DNA from: CAVLDP01 sp963661945
Lineage (GTDB): Bacteria > Bacillota > Clostridia > Lachnospirales > Lachnospiraceae
Length of the DNA: 58,181 nucleotides
Direction of reading: 5' to 3'
Assembly (NCBI GenBank): GCA_963661945.1
Contig: CAVLDP010000014.1
Coordinates: 1-58,181 of the forward strand
How positions within the stretch are numbered: the first letter of the stretch is position 1; the number at the start of each line of letters is the position of its first letter. A program made the translations under genes and the position numbers. Below are positions 1-8,391 of the stretch, piece by piece. Below the pieces are notes generated by a model. That model saw nothing but the letters and a program-made list of their open reading frames with translations, was not told the origin of the DNA and made no database searches.

Positions 1-1
1 A

Positions 2-1633
2 TTAGTTTGATGCCTTGTCGGATTTAGTGCTATTTGAGATCGACTTCATCGTCGGGAACAAGAGTACATCTCTGATTGCCGCGCTGTCTGTCATCAGCAT
101 TACAAGTCGATCGATGCCGTAGCCGATACCACCTGTTGGAGGCATACCGATCTCGAGGGCGTTCAGGAAGTCCTCGTCGGTGTGCTCTGCTTCATCATCG
201 CCTGCTGCAGCATTTGCATCCTGGGCAGCGAAACGCTCGCGCTGGTCGACTGGATCATTTAACTCAGAGTAGGCATTACACATTTCCCATCCATTGATGA
301 AGAGCTCGAAACGCTCTACCTTGTTCGGGTCGGTTGGCTTCTTCTTCGTAAGTGGTGAGATCTCGATTGGGTGATCCATGATGAAGGTTGGCTGGATCAG
401 CTTGTCCTCACAGAATTCCTCGAAGAAGAGATTCAGGATGTCACCCTTCTTGTGGCGTGCTTCATATTCGATATGATGCTCATCCGCAAGAGCCTTGGCT
501 GCGGCATCATCGCTAACTGTATCGAAGTCAATTCCTGCATACTTCTTCACAGCATCTGTCATAGTCAGACGCTCAAATGGCTTGCCAAGGTCGATTTCCT
601 TGCCCTGGTAGGTGATGGTTGTGGAACCGGTCACGCGCTCAGCGATACGACGGAACATGGTCTCGGTCAGCTCCATCATGCCATTGTAGTCTGTATAAGC
701 CTGGTAGAGCTCCATCAGTGTGAACTCTGGATTGTGTCGAGCGTCAACGCCTTCATTTCGATAAACACGACCAATCTCGAATACGCGCTCCATACCGCCG
801 ACAATCAGGCGCTTCAGGTAGAGCTCGAGCGAGATACGAAGCTTCACATCCTCGTCAAGCGCATTGTAATGTGTCTCAAATGGACGAGCAGCCGCGCCAC
901 CTGCATTCGATACAAGTGTCGGTGTCTCTACTTCCATGAAATCGCGCTCTGCCAGGAAGTCACGAATCTCACGAATAATAGCACTACGCTTCTTGAAGGT
1001 ATCCATTGTCTCGCGATTCATGATGAGGTCTACGTATCTCTGACGATATTTCATATCAACATCGGTAAGACCATGGAACTTCTCTGGAAGAATCTGAAGA
1101 GACTTGGACAGAAGGGTAATCTCCTCTGCATGAATGGAGATCTCACCGGTCTTCGTACGGAAGGCGTAGCCCTTCACACCATAGATATCACCAATATCGC
1201 TCTTCTTGAAATCAGCATATGGCTCTTCGCCAATGACATCACGAGCCACATAGACCTGAATATTGCCATCGCGGTCCTGGATATTGCAGAAGGAAGCCTT
1301 GCCCATGACACGCTTGAACATCATACGACCTGCGATGCTCACGTGAATCGGAGAGGCATCCATAATGCTGCGACGCTCCTCATAGTCTGCATTCTTCGCA
1401 GCCTTGGCAGCGTCCTCATCCATACCGTCCGTATTCACCTCTTCCCTGCCTGCGAGAAGAGTAGCCTCATGCTCATTGTAGAGGTCCTTCACCTCAAGCG
1501 AATGGTGGGTCTGGTCATAGCTTGTAATGGTAAATGGATCCTTGCCGCTATCCTGCAAGGTAGCAAGCTTCTCAAAACGCACCTTGCGAAGCTGGCCCAA
1601 ATCCTGTGTCTGCTGATTCTTATTCTCTGCCAT
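2..1633 (-). CDS. lysS: Lysyl-tRNA synthetase, class II
   Basis: Charges tRNA-Lys with lysine in the cytoplasm. The 543-residue product is complete; its stop codon lies at the left window edge. An N-terminal helical part is followed by an OB-fold anticodon-binding domain (about 96-205) and a class II catalytic domain. Visible motifs are motif 2 (RVYRNEGVDARHNPEFT) and motif 3 (GGIGYGIDRLVML). It is longer than the usual roughly 500 residues because of an acidic insert at about 52-93, between the N-terminal helix and the OB fold, rich in Asp, Glu and Ala. It is the last gene of the argF-coaX-dusB-greA-lysS series and is separated from greA by a strong hairpin, so it may also have its own transcript. 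The assignment is firm; the role of the insert is unknown. Confidence 0.97.
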   Translation of the reverse strand: MAENKNQQTQDLGQLRKVRFEKLATLQDSGKDPFTITSYDQTHHSLEVKDLYNEHEATLLAGREEVNTDGMDEDAAKAAKNADYEERRSIMDASPIHVSIAGRMMFKRVMGKASFCNIQDRDGNIQVYVARDVIGEEPYADFKKSDIGDIYGVKGYAFRTKTGEISIHAEEITLLSKSLQILPEKFHGLTDVDMKYRQRYVDLIMNRETMDTFKKRSAIIREIRDFLAERDFMEVETPTLVSNAGGAAARPFETHYNALDEDVKLRISLELYLKRLIVGGMERVFEIGRVYRNEGVDARHNPEFTLMELYQAYTDYNGMMELTETMFRRIAERVTGSTTITYQGKEIDLGKPFERLTMTDAVKKYAGIDFDTVSDDAAAKALADEHHIEYEARHKKGDILNLFFEEFCEDKLIQPTFIMDHPIEISPLTKKKPTDPNKVERFELFINGWEMCNAYSELNDPVDQRERFAAQDANAAAGDDEAEHTDEDFLNALEIGMPPTGGIGYGIDRLVMLMTDSAAIRDVLLFPTMKSISNSTKSDKASN

Positions 1634-1655
1634 AATATCTTCCTTCTAATTATAA

Positions 1656-1683
1656 AATATGCCTGGACCAAGCCAGGCATATT
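1656..1683 (-). terminator. Hairpin between greA and lysS
   Basis: A perfect 11-bp stem, AATATGCCTGG / CCAGGCATATT, with a 6-nt loop. On the minus strand it is followed by TTTATAAT, so it may be a partial terminator or processing site after greA. The T-run is short and readthrough into lysS is likely. Confidence 0.6.
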
Positions 1684-1712
1684 ACCAATAACTACACTTC
1701 TAAGAGAGAACC

Positions 1713-2198
1713 CTATACAGTAGCTCTCTGAATATCTAGTACCTTATACTCGATATTGCCTGCCTCGGCCTCTACTATGATGTCGTCGCCTACAACAGCA
1801 CCAACAAGAGCCTTGCCCAGAGGTGATTCTGTAGAAATACGTCCCTCGAGTGAGCTAGCCTCTGTAGAGCCTACGATCTTATATGTAACTTCTTCGTCAA
1901 ACTCAACGTCTAAGAGCTTAACTTCACAGCCAATGTTAACCTTGGTAATATCAGCCTCTTCTACAAGAACGACTTCTGCATTCTTCAGAATGTTATCGAT
2001 CTCCTCGATACGCGCCTCAACATCACGCTGCTCGTCCTTAGCTGCATCATATTCTGCGTTCTCAGATAGGTCGCCCTGTTCTCTGGCTTCCTTAATCTTC
2101 TCAGAAATTTCCTTACGTACTACCTGGACCAGATGCTCCTTCTCGTCCTCTAATTTCTTCAGACCTTCGTAGGTCATAAGATGTTTCTTTGCTTCCAT
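1713..2198 (-). CDS. greA: Transcription elongation factor GreA
   Basis: Rescues backtracked RNA polymerase by stimulating transcript cleavage. The protein starts MEAKKHLMTYEGLKKLEDE and shows the N-terminal coiled coil with the acidic tip (LSENAEYDAAKDEQ) followed by the C-terminal FKBP-like domain (SPLGKALVGAVVGD). I place the start at ATG 2198, giving 161 residues, the normal family length; GAAAGGG lies 12 nt upstream. An in-frame GTG at 2237 would add 13 residues but has no ribosome-binding site and gives an atypical N-terminus. It lies downstream of dusB (about 90 nt gap from the chosen start) and upstream of lysS. Confidence 0.96.
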   Translation of the reverse strand: MEAKKHLMTYEGLKKLEDEKEHLVQVVRKEISEKIKEAREQGDLSENAEYDAAKDEQRDVEARIEEIDNILKNAEVVLVEEADITKVNIGCEVKLLDVEFDEEVTYKIVGSTEASSLEGRISTESPLGKALVGAVVGDDIIVEAEAGNIEYKVLDIQRATV

Positions 2199-2288
2199 AA
2201 CTTCGGTCAACCCTTTCACATTATATTCTTGCGTCACCGCGAATCAGTCCACGCAATTGCTATATTATAGTCTCTAATCCCCTATCTG

Positions 2289-3278
2289 TCAAGATTTGCC
2301 GCCCAAGAGCAATTCCTCGAAGAGAGCCTCAAGCTCTGCATAGGTCTCGATTTCATTGATCCGGCCACGAAGCTGAGAGGAATGCGGATAGCCGGCTGTA
2401 TACCAGGCGGCGTGCTTTCTCATTTCCCGTATGCCGATGAATTCACCCTTAATCTCGATCTGCATTCTGGCGTGACGAAGCATGGTCTCCACCATTTCCT
2501 GAATCGAAGGCTTATCCTCATAGATACCATCTGTAAAATAAGACAGAATCTGATGGAAAATCCATGGATTACCTTGCGCGCCGCGTCCGATCAGGAAACC
2601 GTCGCAGTTTGTCTGCTCTTTCATTGCAGCTACATCTTCCGGACTTACAATGTCACCATTACCAAAGACCGGAATGGAGACTGCATCCTTCACGCGCGCG
2701 ATAATGTCCCAATCTGCCTTGCCAGCATAATACTGTTCCCTGGTTCGACCATGAACCGCAATGGCAGCTGCACCAGACTCCTCTGCGACATGTGCCATCT
2801 CAACGGCATTGATATGATCAGCATCGACTCCGGAACGAATCTTCACCGTAACTGGCTTCTGAATGGCAGATGCGGTTGCCTCGATGATCCTTCCCGCAAG
2901 AAGCGGATCCTTCATCAGGGCAGAGCCCTCACCATTATTGAAGACCTTGGGCACTGGACAACCCATGTTCAGATCGAGTATATCCCACGGTCGATCCTCA
3001 ATTCGTCGCGCCATCTGGCTGATGCACTCCGGATCGGACCCAAAGAGCTGAAGCGACACCGGTCTCTCCTTCTCATTTATTTCCAGAAGCTCGTATGTGT
3101 TCTTGTTATTGTAATAAATGGCCTTGGCGGATACCATCTCCATGCAAACCATGCCTGCACCCATTTCCTTACACAACATACGAAATGGCAGGTCCGTAAC
3201 GCCTGCCATTGGTGCGAGTATTAAATTATTCTCAAGTTCCACATCACCGATGCGGACTGCCTGTATCGGACTGTTCAT
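2289..3278 (-). CDS. dusB: tRNA dihydrouridine synthase, DusB type
   Basis: FMN-dependent enzyme that reduces specific uridines in the tRNA D-loop. The 329-residue protein has the TIM-barrel N-terminus (LAPMAGVTDLPFR), the catalytic cysteine segment LNMGCPVPKVFNNGEGSALM, the FMN/phosphate-binding VHGRTREQYYAGKADW and NGDI segments, and a C-terminal helical tRNA-binding domain. It begins one base after the coaX stop, so the two are translationally linked. The order coaX-dusB-greA-lysS is common in Clostridia. The Dus subtype (B rather than A or C) is inferred from family resemblance. Confidence 0.95.
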   Translation of the reverse strand: MNSPIQAVRIGDVELENNLILAPMAGVTDLPFRMLCKEMGAGMVCMEMVSAKAIYYNNKNTYELLEINEKERPVSLQLFGSDPECISQMARRIEDRPWDILDLNMGCPVPKVFNNGEGSALMKDPLLAGRIIEATASAIQKPVTVKIRSGVDADHINAVEMAHVAEESGAAAIAVHGRTREQYYAGKADWDIIARVKDAVSIPVFGNGDIVSPEDVAAMKEQTNCDGFLIGRGAQGNPWIFHQILSYFTDGIYEDKPSIQEMVETMLRHARMQIEIKGEFIGIREMRKHAAWYTAGYPHSSQLRGRINEIETYAELEALFEELLLGGKS

Positions 3279-3279
3279 C

Positions 3280-4056
3280 TTATCTCTTACGATCCTGCTT
3301 ATTGTAGATTAGGCGGAGGCCTTCGAGTGTCAGATCTGGATTGTAAATGTCAATACAATCCGTAGATTCCGCAATCAGGCGACCAAGACCACCCGTTGCA
3401 ATTACCTTCACATCCTGGAAACCAGATTCCTCTATCATGTTTCGAACCAGATACTCTGTCTGACCAATCTGGCCATAGACCAGGCCAACCTGCATAGATT
3501 CGACGGTATTTCTTCCCAGGAAATGATCTGGTTTCTTGATCTCGATCTCTGGAAGCTTGGCTGCACCTTCCCAAAGAGCCTTGGCAGAAATGCGAATACC
3601 AGGCGCAGTCACACCAGCCATAAAGGAGCCATCCGGTCCCACGAGATCATAAGTCGTCGCCGTACCAAAATCCAGAACAAGCGCTGGTCCGCCGTAGAGC
3701 TCATAGGCTCCCACTGCATCCACAATTCGGTCTGCGCCAATCTGACTCGGATGCTCGGTCACGATACGAATACCAGTCTTCACGCCAGCCTCAACTACGA
3801 CAGGCTCTACATTGAAGTACTTCTTAAGCGCATTAAGAAGTGCATGCATTTCCTTGGGAACTACAGATGCGACAATGGCATCCTCAATCTGATCTGGATC
3901 AATACCATTGACCGTAAGTGTATTGCGAAGGGACATACCATACTCATCAGAAGTACGCGTGATACCTGTCGTCAGGCGGAATATGCTAACCAGCTTCTCC
4001 CCGTCAAATACGCCAAGTGTTACATTGGTATTCCCCACATCAATTGCCAGAATCAT
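3280..4056 (-). CDS. coaX: Type III pantothenate kinase
   Basis: Phosphorylates pantothenate, the first committed step of coenzyme A synthesis. The ASKHA-fold N-terminus MILAIDVGNTNVTLGVFDGE carries the catalytic Asp and phosphate loop; GADRIVDAVGAYELYG and VLDFGTATTYD are the other family blocks. I choose ATG 4056 (258 residues): a strong GAGGAGG lies 6-7 nt upstream, and the extra 21 residues of the longer frame are unlike the family. The start lies just after the stop of the preceding DUF6145-like gene, whose last codons contain the ribosome-binding site, so translation is probably coupled. Confidence 0.95.
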   Translation of the reverse strand: MILAIDVGNTNVTLGVFDGEKLVSIFRLTTGITRTSDEYGMSLRNTLTVNGIDPDQIEDAIVASVVPKEMHALLNALKKYFNVEPVVVEAGVKTGIRIVTEHPSQIGADRIVDAVGAYELYGGPALVLDFGTATTYDLVGPDGSFMAGVTAPGIRISAKALWEGAAKLPEIEIKKPDHFLGRNTVESMQVGLVYGQIGQTEYLVRNMIEESGFQDVKVIATGGLGRLIAESTDCIDIYNPDLTLEGLRLIYNKQDRKR

Positions 4057-4057
4057 A

Positions 4058-4396
4058 TCATTCCTCCTCGTAGTCAAGCCCCAGACAGAAGACCTTGTAA
4101 TACATCTCGAGAGACTCAAAAAGCTCTCGCTTCTCCATCTGATACTGCTTCACCTTCAGCACCGCTCCGATATCATCATAGAGGAGATCACCCTCATCCG
4201 CATCTGTCTCCATGGACAGACTACCATTCTCATCAAAGACCAGCTGAAGCGTACCACCGATATCCTCCGTGAAGAGAACACATAGAATCTTCAGGTCGTC
4301 CTTGATTCCCTGTGGCAAGCCCTCAAAGTCTTCATTTAGATAGAATTTCTTCGTGTATTTGCTCGAACCGCAAAGCACTGTCTTATCCTGATACAT
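4058..4396 (-). CDS. Small conserved protein, DUF6145-like
   Basis: A 112-residue soluble acidic protein without signal peptide or membrane segment. It resembles the small Lachnospiraceae family I know as DUF6145, of unknown function, often found beside coaX; this family call is from memory. The N-terminus (MYQDKTVLCGSSKYTKKFYL) is followed by a beta-rich centre and a C-terminal helical part containing KQYQMEKRELFESLEMYYKV. The gene starts 14 nt after the argF stop, and its end carries the ribosome-binding site for coaX, so it is an operon member. Nothing in the sequence indicates enzymatic activity. Confidence 0.7.
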   Translation of the reverse strand: MYQDKTVLCGSSKYTKKFYLNEDFEGLPQGIKDDLKILCVLFTEDIGGTLQLVFDENGSLSMETDADEGDLLYDDIGAVLKVKQYQMEKRELFESLEMYYKVFCLGLDYEEE

Positions 4397-4410
4397 AATT
4401 ACCTCTTACT

Positions 4411-5397
4411 CTATACTAGTGTCGCATACATAATCGCCTTGATGGAATGCATACGATTCTCCGCCTCATCGAAGACTACAGAATGTGGTCCCTCAAAGAC
4501 AGAATCCGTAACCTCCATCTCATCCAGGCCAAATTTGTCATGAATCTGCTTGCCAATCGTTGTCTTAAGATCATGGAAAGCTGGCAGGCAGTGCATGAAA
4601 ATCACGGAATCCTTGGCATAGGATAGCGCCTCATCATTCACCTGGTATGGACTCAAATCACGAATTCGCTCGCTCCAGACCTCGTCCGGCTCGCCCATAG
4701 ATACCCACACATCCGTATAGATTACATCTGCATCTGCACATCCCTCTGCAACCGACTCAGTCAGTGTCACTGATCCACCAGACTTCTCAGCCTCTGCTCT
4801 CGCATAAGCCACCAGGTCTTCCTCTGGGAAATAACGCTGATTGGTACATGCCACAAAATCCATGCCCAACTTGGCACAAGTTACCATCAGGGAATTGCCC
4901 ATATTATATCTGGCGTCGCCCATATAGACGAACTTCACGCCGCTAAGCTTGCCTAGATGCTCCTGGACCGTCAGCATATCCGCTATCATCTGCGTTGGAT
5001 GAGACTCATTGGTCAGACCATTCCATACCGGAACGCCAGCATACTCTGCCAGCTCCTCGACAATCGACTGTTCGAAACCACGATACTCGATGCCATCATA
5101 CATGCGACCAAGAACTCTCGCTGTATCAGCAATGGATTCCTTCTTGCCAATCTGAGATCCACTTGGATCGAGGTAGGTACTTCCCATTCCAAGATCTGAT
5201 GCAGCCACCTCGAAGGAACATCTGGTTCTCGTACTGGTCTTCTCGAAAATGAGTGCGATATTCTTACCACGTAGAACATCGTGCGCTTCGCCTCTCTTCT
5301 TCTTCTCCTTCAGCTCTGCAGATAGATTCACAAGTCCGATAATCTCTTCTGCAGATAGATCCTTCATCTTCAGGAAATTCTTACCCTTCAAGTCCAT
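4411..5397 (-). CDS. argF: Ornithine carbamoyltransferase
   Basis: Makes citrulline from ornithine and carbamoyl phosphate in arginine synthesis (or runs in reverse in the deiminase pathway). The 328-residue protein has the carbamoyl-phosphate motif STRTRCSFEVAA, the HPTQ motif (ESHPTQMIADML), and the ornithine-side HCLPAFHD motif with the reactive cysteine. A strong GAGGAGGAG ribosome-binding site precedes the ATG. No other arginine gene is adjacent, so anabolic versus catabolic use cannot be settled here. It heads the argF > DUF6145-like > coaX > dusB > greA > lysS series; an extended -10 promoter lies upstream. Confidence 0.95.
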   Translation of the reverse strand: MDLKGKNFLKMKDLSAEEIIGLVNLSAELKEKKKRGEAHDVLRGKNIALIFEKTSTRTRCSFEVAASDLGMGSTYLDPSGSQIGKKESIADTARVLGRMYDGIEYRGFEQSIVEELAEYAGVPVWNGLTNESHPTQMIADMLTVQEHLGKLSGVKFVYMGDARYNMGNSLMVTCAKLGMDFVACTNQRYFPEEDLVAYARAEAEKSGGSVTLTESVAEGCADADVIYTDVWVSMGEPDEVWSERIRDLSPYQVNDEALSYAKDSVIFMHCLPAFHDLKTTIGKQIHDKFGLDEMEVTDSVFEGPHSVVFDEAENRMHSIKAIMYATLV

Positions 5398-5428
5398 AAT
5401 GTCTCCTCCTCTATGTCAATTTGTTAAA

Positions 5429-5437
5429 ATTATAACA
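5429..5437 (-). promoter_or_regulatory. Extended -10 promoter of argF
   Basis: The minus strand reads TGTTATAAT, a TG-N-TATAAT extended -10 element about 32 nt upstream of the argF start. No good -35 hexamer is seen, which fits an extended -10 promoter. Confidence 0.5.
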
Positions 5438-5498
5438 GAATGTACCTCACTTTTTCATCCCATATTATGACATATCTAAATAGGCTTAACAATCTACG

Positions 5499-5527
5499 AA
5501 AAATCCCCACGCCAATTGGACGTGGGG
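5499..5527 (-). terminator. Rho-independent terminator of the cell-wall hydrolase gene
   Basis: Stem CCCCACG/CGTGGGG with additional inner pairing (CC..GG), followed on the minus strand by ATTTTT. It lies 50 nt past the stop of the hydrolase gene and isolates that gene from argF. Confidence 0.8.
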
Positions 5528-5577
5528 AAACACTATCTAATATCTGATTCGTCTCTACAGAGACTTCATCTATATCT

Positions 5578-6714
5578 CTAGAAGAATACGTGATTACCAA
5601 TGACAACTCCTGCATGACCTGAAGAAGCACGTTTGAAATGAGTAGCTCCTGATGTGTTGTCTGTTCCTGCAAGTGCTGCCTGAGCCGCCTGACGAGCTGT
5701 GCCGCTTGGACCTGCTGCCGCCACACGTGCTACCGAACCAGAACGAGCTGGTGAAAACTGTCCCGACTGATAAATCACATCGTAGATCGATCCTGGATAA
5801 CCGCCAGAGCGAAGTCGATTCACTACAACTGCGCCAACTGCCACCTGTCCCTCATAGCATTCACGACCAGCCTCACACTGAATCAATGCTGCAAGCAAGG
5901 TCTCATCATCATAAGTTGATGCCACTGCCTCATTCTGCACTGTGGTTGTAGTCGTAGTCTGAGCAGCCTTCGCAGCCGCCTCTGCTTCTTCCTCGGAAGT
6001 GATTCCAGTAGATGTATCCAGCTCAACCTCCACATAATCTGCAGAAACATAAGCTGTCTGACCGCTATATAATACAGCGACCCAGCCCTCTGGAGCCTCG
6101 GCATCTGTAGCAACCTCAATCCGATCGCCCTCACCGAGAGCCTTGAGAATGCTCGCATCCTCTGTAGCTTCAGAACGAACTCTCACACCACCAGTAGTGG
6201 CTGTCGCATAAGTATCACAAATGGACTCAGCAAGAGCATACGCCTCTGCTCCAGTCACTGAATAATCAGCACTCACATAACCTGTCAGGTTACCTGAACT
6301 AATCTGATACCAACCATCTAGAGATGCAACGATCTCTGCAAGGTCACCCTTGCGCAACTTACCAGATACTGCAGACTCAGAATCCGCAGCCTCTCTCACA
6401 TATAAATAATCATTAACGGTAGCCATAAGCTTATTCGCCCAGGCATCCTCAGTAGCAGAAGCTGCAACAGCTGTTACCTCAGAAGTCTCCACAATCGCTG
6501 TAGCGATCGCCTCTGTGGTATCTGCACTAAGAACAGTCACAATACCAGCGGTTCTTCCTGCCTGTGCAGTTACTTCTTCTGAAGTCGTAACCACCGCAGC
6601 AGAAACCGGCTCTGATACAGGATTCATCACTGCAGTCGTCACCATTGCTCCGAGAGCAACTACAACAGCAGTCGTCTGAACCAGGCTGCTCATAAGTCTT
6701 CTGTTCTGTACCAT
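5578..6714 (-). CDS. Secreted cell-wall hydrolase, SH3b repeats plus SleB-like domain
   Basis: A 378-residue exported protein predicted to cut peptidoglycan. Residues about 8-40 form a signal peptide or anchor (RRLMSSLVQ then a hydrophobic stretch). Two bacterial SH3 domains follow, at about 96-152 (DYLYVREAADSESAVSGKL) and 170-229 (GGVRVRSEATEDASILKAL). A Thr-rich linker leads to a Hydrolase_2/SleB-type catalytic domain at about 268-378, with candidate catalytic Glu281 in LIQCEAGRECYEGQVAVGA. The family includes spore cortex lytic enzymes, but SH3b-bearing versions also act in vegetative wall turnover; spore function cannot be claimed. The gene is monocistronic, with a near-consensus sigma-A promoter and its own terminator, divergent from murG. 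Confidence 0.88.
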   Translation of the reverse strand: MVQNRRLMSSLVQTTAVVVALGAMVTTAVMNPVSEPVSAAVVTTSEEVTAQAGRTAGIVTVLSADTTEAIATAIVETSEVTAVAASATEDAWANKLMATVNDYLYVREAADSESAVSGKLRKGDLAEIVASLDGWYQISSGNLTGYVSADYSVTGAEAYALAESICDTYATATTGGVRVRSEATEDASILKALGEGDRIEVATDAEAPEGWVAVLYSGQTAYVSADYVEVELDTSTGITSEEEAEAAAKAAQTTTTTTVQNEAVASTYDDETLLAALIQCEAGRECYEGQVAVGAVVVNRLRSGGYPGSIYDVIYQSGQFSPARSGSVARVAAAGPSGTARQAAQAALAGTDNTSGATHFKRASSGHAGVVIGNHVFF

Positions 6715-6773
6715 AAAATGTTGACTCCTTTTCGCAAATATTACATTTGTTACAAAGTTATTACATCTTGGTT

Positions 6774-6802
6774 ATAATATCATTACTTTCTGAACCTGTC
6801 AA
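6774..6802 (-). promoter_or_regulatory. Sigma-A promoter of the cell-wall hydrolase gene
   Basis: Minus strand TTGACA - 17 nt - TATTAT, about 60 nt upstream of the start codon. Its -35 box is only 10 nt from the -35 box of the opposing murG promoter. Confidence 0.8.
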
Positions 6803-6812
6803 ATTCGCTGGC

Positions 6813-6840
6813 TTGACAATAAATCCAAGGGATATAAGAT
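6813..6840 (+). promoter_or_regulatory. Sigma-A promoter of murG
   Basis: Plus strand TTGACA - 16 nt - TAAGAT, about 50 nt upstream of the murG ATG. It is back-to-back with the hydrolase promoter. Confidence 0.65.
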
Positions 6841-6890
6841 AGAATGGAAATCAGACAAATGTCTACTATATAAAAGAAGGATAAATAAGA

Positions 6891-7952
6891 ATGAAGAAAA
6901 TCATCTTAACTGGTGGCGGAACCGCCGGACATGTAACACCAAATATGGCACTGCTTCCTGCCTTGAAGGAAGCTGGCTATGAAATTGAATATATCGGATC
7001 CTATCAGGGAATGGAGAGAGGATTGATCGAAGAGACCGGAATACCTTATCACGGAATCTCATCCGGCAAGCTACGTCGTTACTTCGATTGGAAGAACTTC
7101 ACAGATCCTTTTCGCGTGCTGCATGGCTACTTCCAGGCCAAGCGACTTCTAAAGGAGATAAAGCCAGATGTCGTATTCTCCAAGGGTGGCTTCGTAACAG
7201 TACCAGTTGTACTTGCAGCCAAAAGTCGCCATATCCCAGCCGTCATTCATGAATCAGATATGACGCCAGGACTTGCCAACAAGATTGCCATGCGTGGCGC
7301 ATCCAAGGTGTGCTGCAATTTCCCAGAGACCATGAAATACCTGCCAAGTGAGAAGGCGGTTCTAACTGGCTGTCCAATTCGCTCCGAACTCCTCCATGGA
7401 GATGCGGATGCCGCCTACAAGTTATGTGGCTTCTCGAATGAGGAGAAGAAAACCCTGCTCATCATCGGTGGTTCGCTGGGTTCTGTCTTCATCAACAATG
7501 CTGTTCGAAATTCGCTAGATACCCTGCTTCAGGATTACAATATTATCCACCTCTGCGGCAAGGGCAATCTGGATGAGTCCCTTCTTGGCAGAGATGGTTA
7601 CAAGCAATTCGAATACATCAGTGAGGAATTAGCAGACCTCTTCGCCTGCGCAGACCTAATCGTCTCAAGAGCTGGCGCTAACGCCATCTGTGAGCTCCTG
7701 GCTCTTCGCAAGCCAAATATCCTGATTCCGCTATCCGCCGCAGCCAGCCGTGGCGATCAGATCCTGAATGCCAAGTCCTTTGCTGCGCAAGGCTTCTCCT
7801 ATGTAATAGAAGAAGAAAATGTAACTGCGGAATCACTCACCGAAGCCATCTCTCACGTCGATGCCAACCGCCAGAGTTATATCGATGCCATGAGCTGTAG
7901 CACAACCTCTGATGCAGTTACCACAATCGTAAATCTCCTGCAGTCTCTGTAA
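6891..7952 (+). CDS. murG: MurG glycosyltransferase of lipid II synthesis
   Basis: Transfers GlcNAc from UDP-GlcNAc to lipid I, giving lipid II, at the inner face of the membrane. The 353-residue protein shows the N-terminal glycine loop GGGTAGHVTPNMALLPAL, the acceptor-side VFSKGGFVTVPVVLAA, the second glycine loop IIGGSLGSVFINN and the UDP-GlcNAc-binding RAGANAICELLALRKPNILIPL. Length and motifs are normal. It stands alone, away from any mur/fts (dcw) cluster, with its own promoter, and converges on the HIT gene with an 11-nt gap. A divergent wall hydrolase on the other side suggests a shared wall-homeostasis theme. Whether it is the only MurG of the genome cannot be told from this window. 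Confidence 0.92.
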   Translation: MKKIILTGGGTAGHVTPNMALLPALKEAGYEIEYIGSYQGMERGLIEETGIPYHGISSGKLRRYFDWKNFTDPFRVLHGYFQAKRLLKEIKPDVVFSKGGFVTVPVVLAAKSRHIPAVIHESDMTPGLANKIAMRGASKVCCNFPETMKYLPSEKAVLTGCPIRSELLHGDADAAYKLCGFSNEEKKTLLIIGGSLGSVFINNAVRNSLDTLLQDYNIIHLCGKGNLDESLLGRDGYKQFEYISEELADLFACADLIVSRAGANAICELLALRKPNILIPLSAAASRGDQILNAKSFAAQGFSYVIEEENVTAESLTEAISHVDANRQSYIDAMSCSTTSDAVTTIVNLLQSL

Positions 7953-7963
7953 GTCTCTACGAA

Positions 7964-8380
7964 CTACAACTTCAAATCTTCACAGACCTGCTTAATCTCC
8001 TCCTCGGATATCCCCGGATGCGAGAATCCAAGCAGGTCTTTATTATTCGGCGCATCCTCATATCTAGGAATCACATGCATATGAAAATGAAAGACCGACT
8101 GTCCTGCAACTTCTCCATTGTTCTGAAGAATATTGATTCCATCACAGCCAAGCACATCCTGCATACGTGCTGCAATCTTCTTGGCAAGAGGCAGTACCTT
8201 CGCTGCTGTCTCCTCCGGAAGTTCAAAAATATTAGCCGCGTGTTCCTTTGGCAGAATAAGGGCGTGACCCTTGCTCACTGGTTCTGCATCCAGAATCACT
8301 GCAAAGTCATCGTCCTCGTAAATCATATTCGTAGGAAATACTCCATTCGCCAGCTTACAGAAAATACAATCGTCCTTCAT
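7964..8380 (-). CDS. HIT family nucleotide hydrolase
   Basis: A 138-residue histidine-triad protein, likely a purine nucleoside phosphoramidase or AMP-lysine hydrolase of the HinT branch. The N-terminal zinc-type CIFC motif (DDCIFCKLANGVFPTNMIYE) and the C-terminal triad HFHMHVIPR are clear. I choose ATG 8380, six bases after GGAGGG; the TTG immediately upstream is less likely. It lies 11 nt after the flavodoxin/SCP2 gene on the same strand, so the two are probably cotranscribed. The physiological substrate is unknown, as for most bacterial HIT proteins. Confidence 0.92.
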   Translation of the reverse strand: MKDDCIFCKLANGVFPTNMIYEDDDFAVILDAEPVSKGHALILPKEHAANIFELPEETAAKVLPLAKKIAARMQDVLGCDGINILQNNGEVAGQSVFHFHMHVIPRYEDAPNNKDLLGFSHPGISEEEIKQVCEDLKL

Positions 8381-8391
8381 CAAAATCCCTC

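Noticed and set aside
1634..1712. T-box leader of lysS
   Set aside because: The intergenic stretch is only about 80 nt, with a plain hairpin; there is no room for specifier and antiterminator.
371..1723. 450-residue plus-strand open frame opposite lysS
   Set aside because: It is antisense to a certain gene, lacks a ribosome-binding site, and its composition is typical of a reverse-complement shadow.
2382..3224. 280-residue plus-strand frame opposite dusB
   Set aside because: Shadow of the dusB reading frame; no domain pattern and no start signals.
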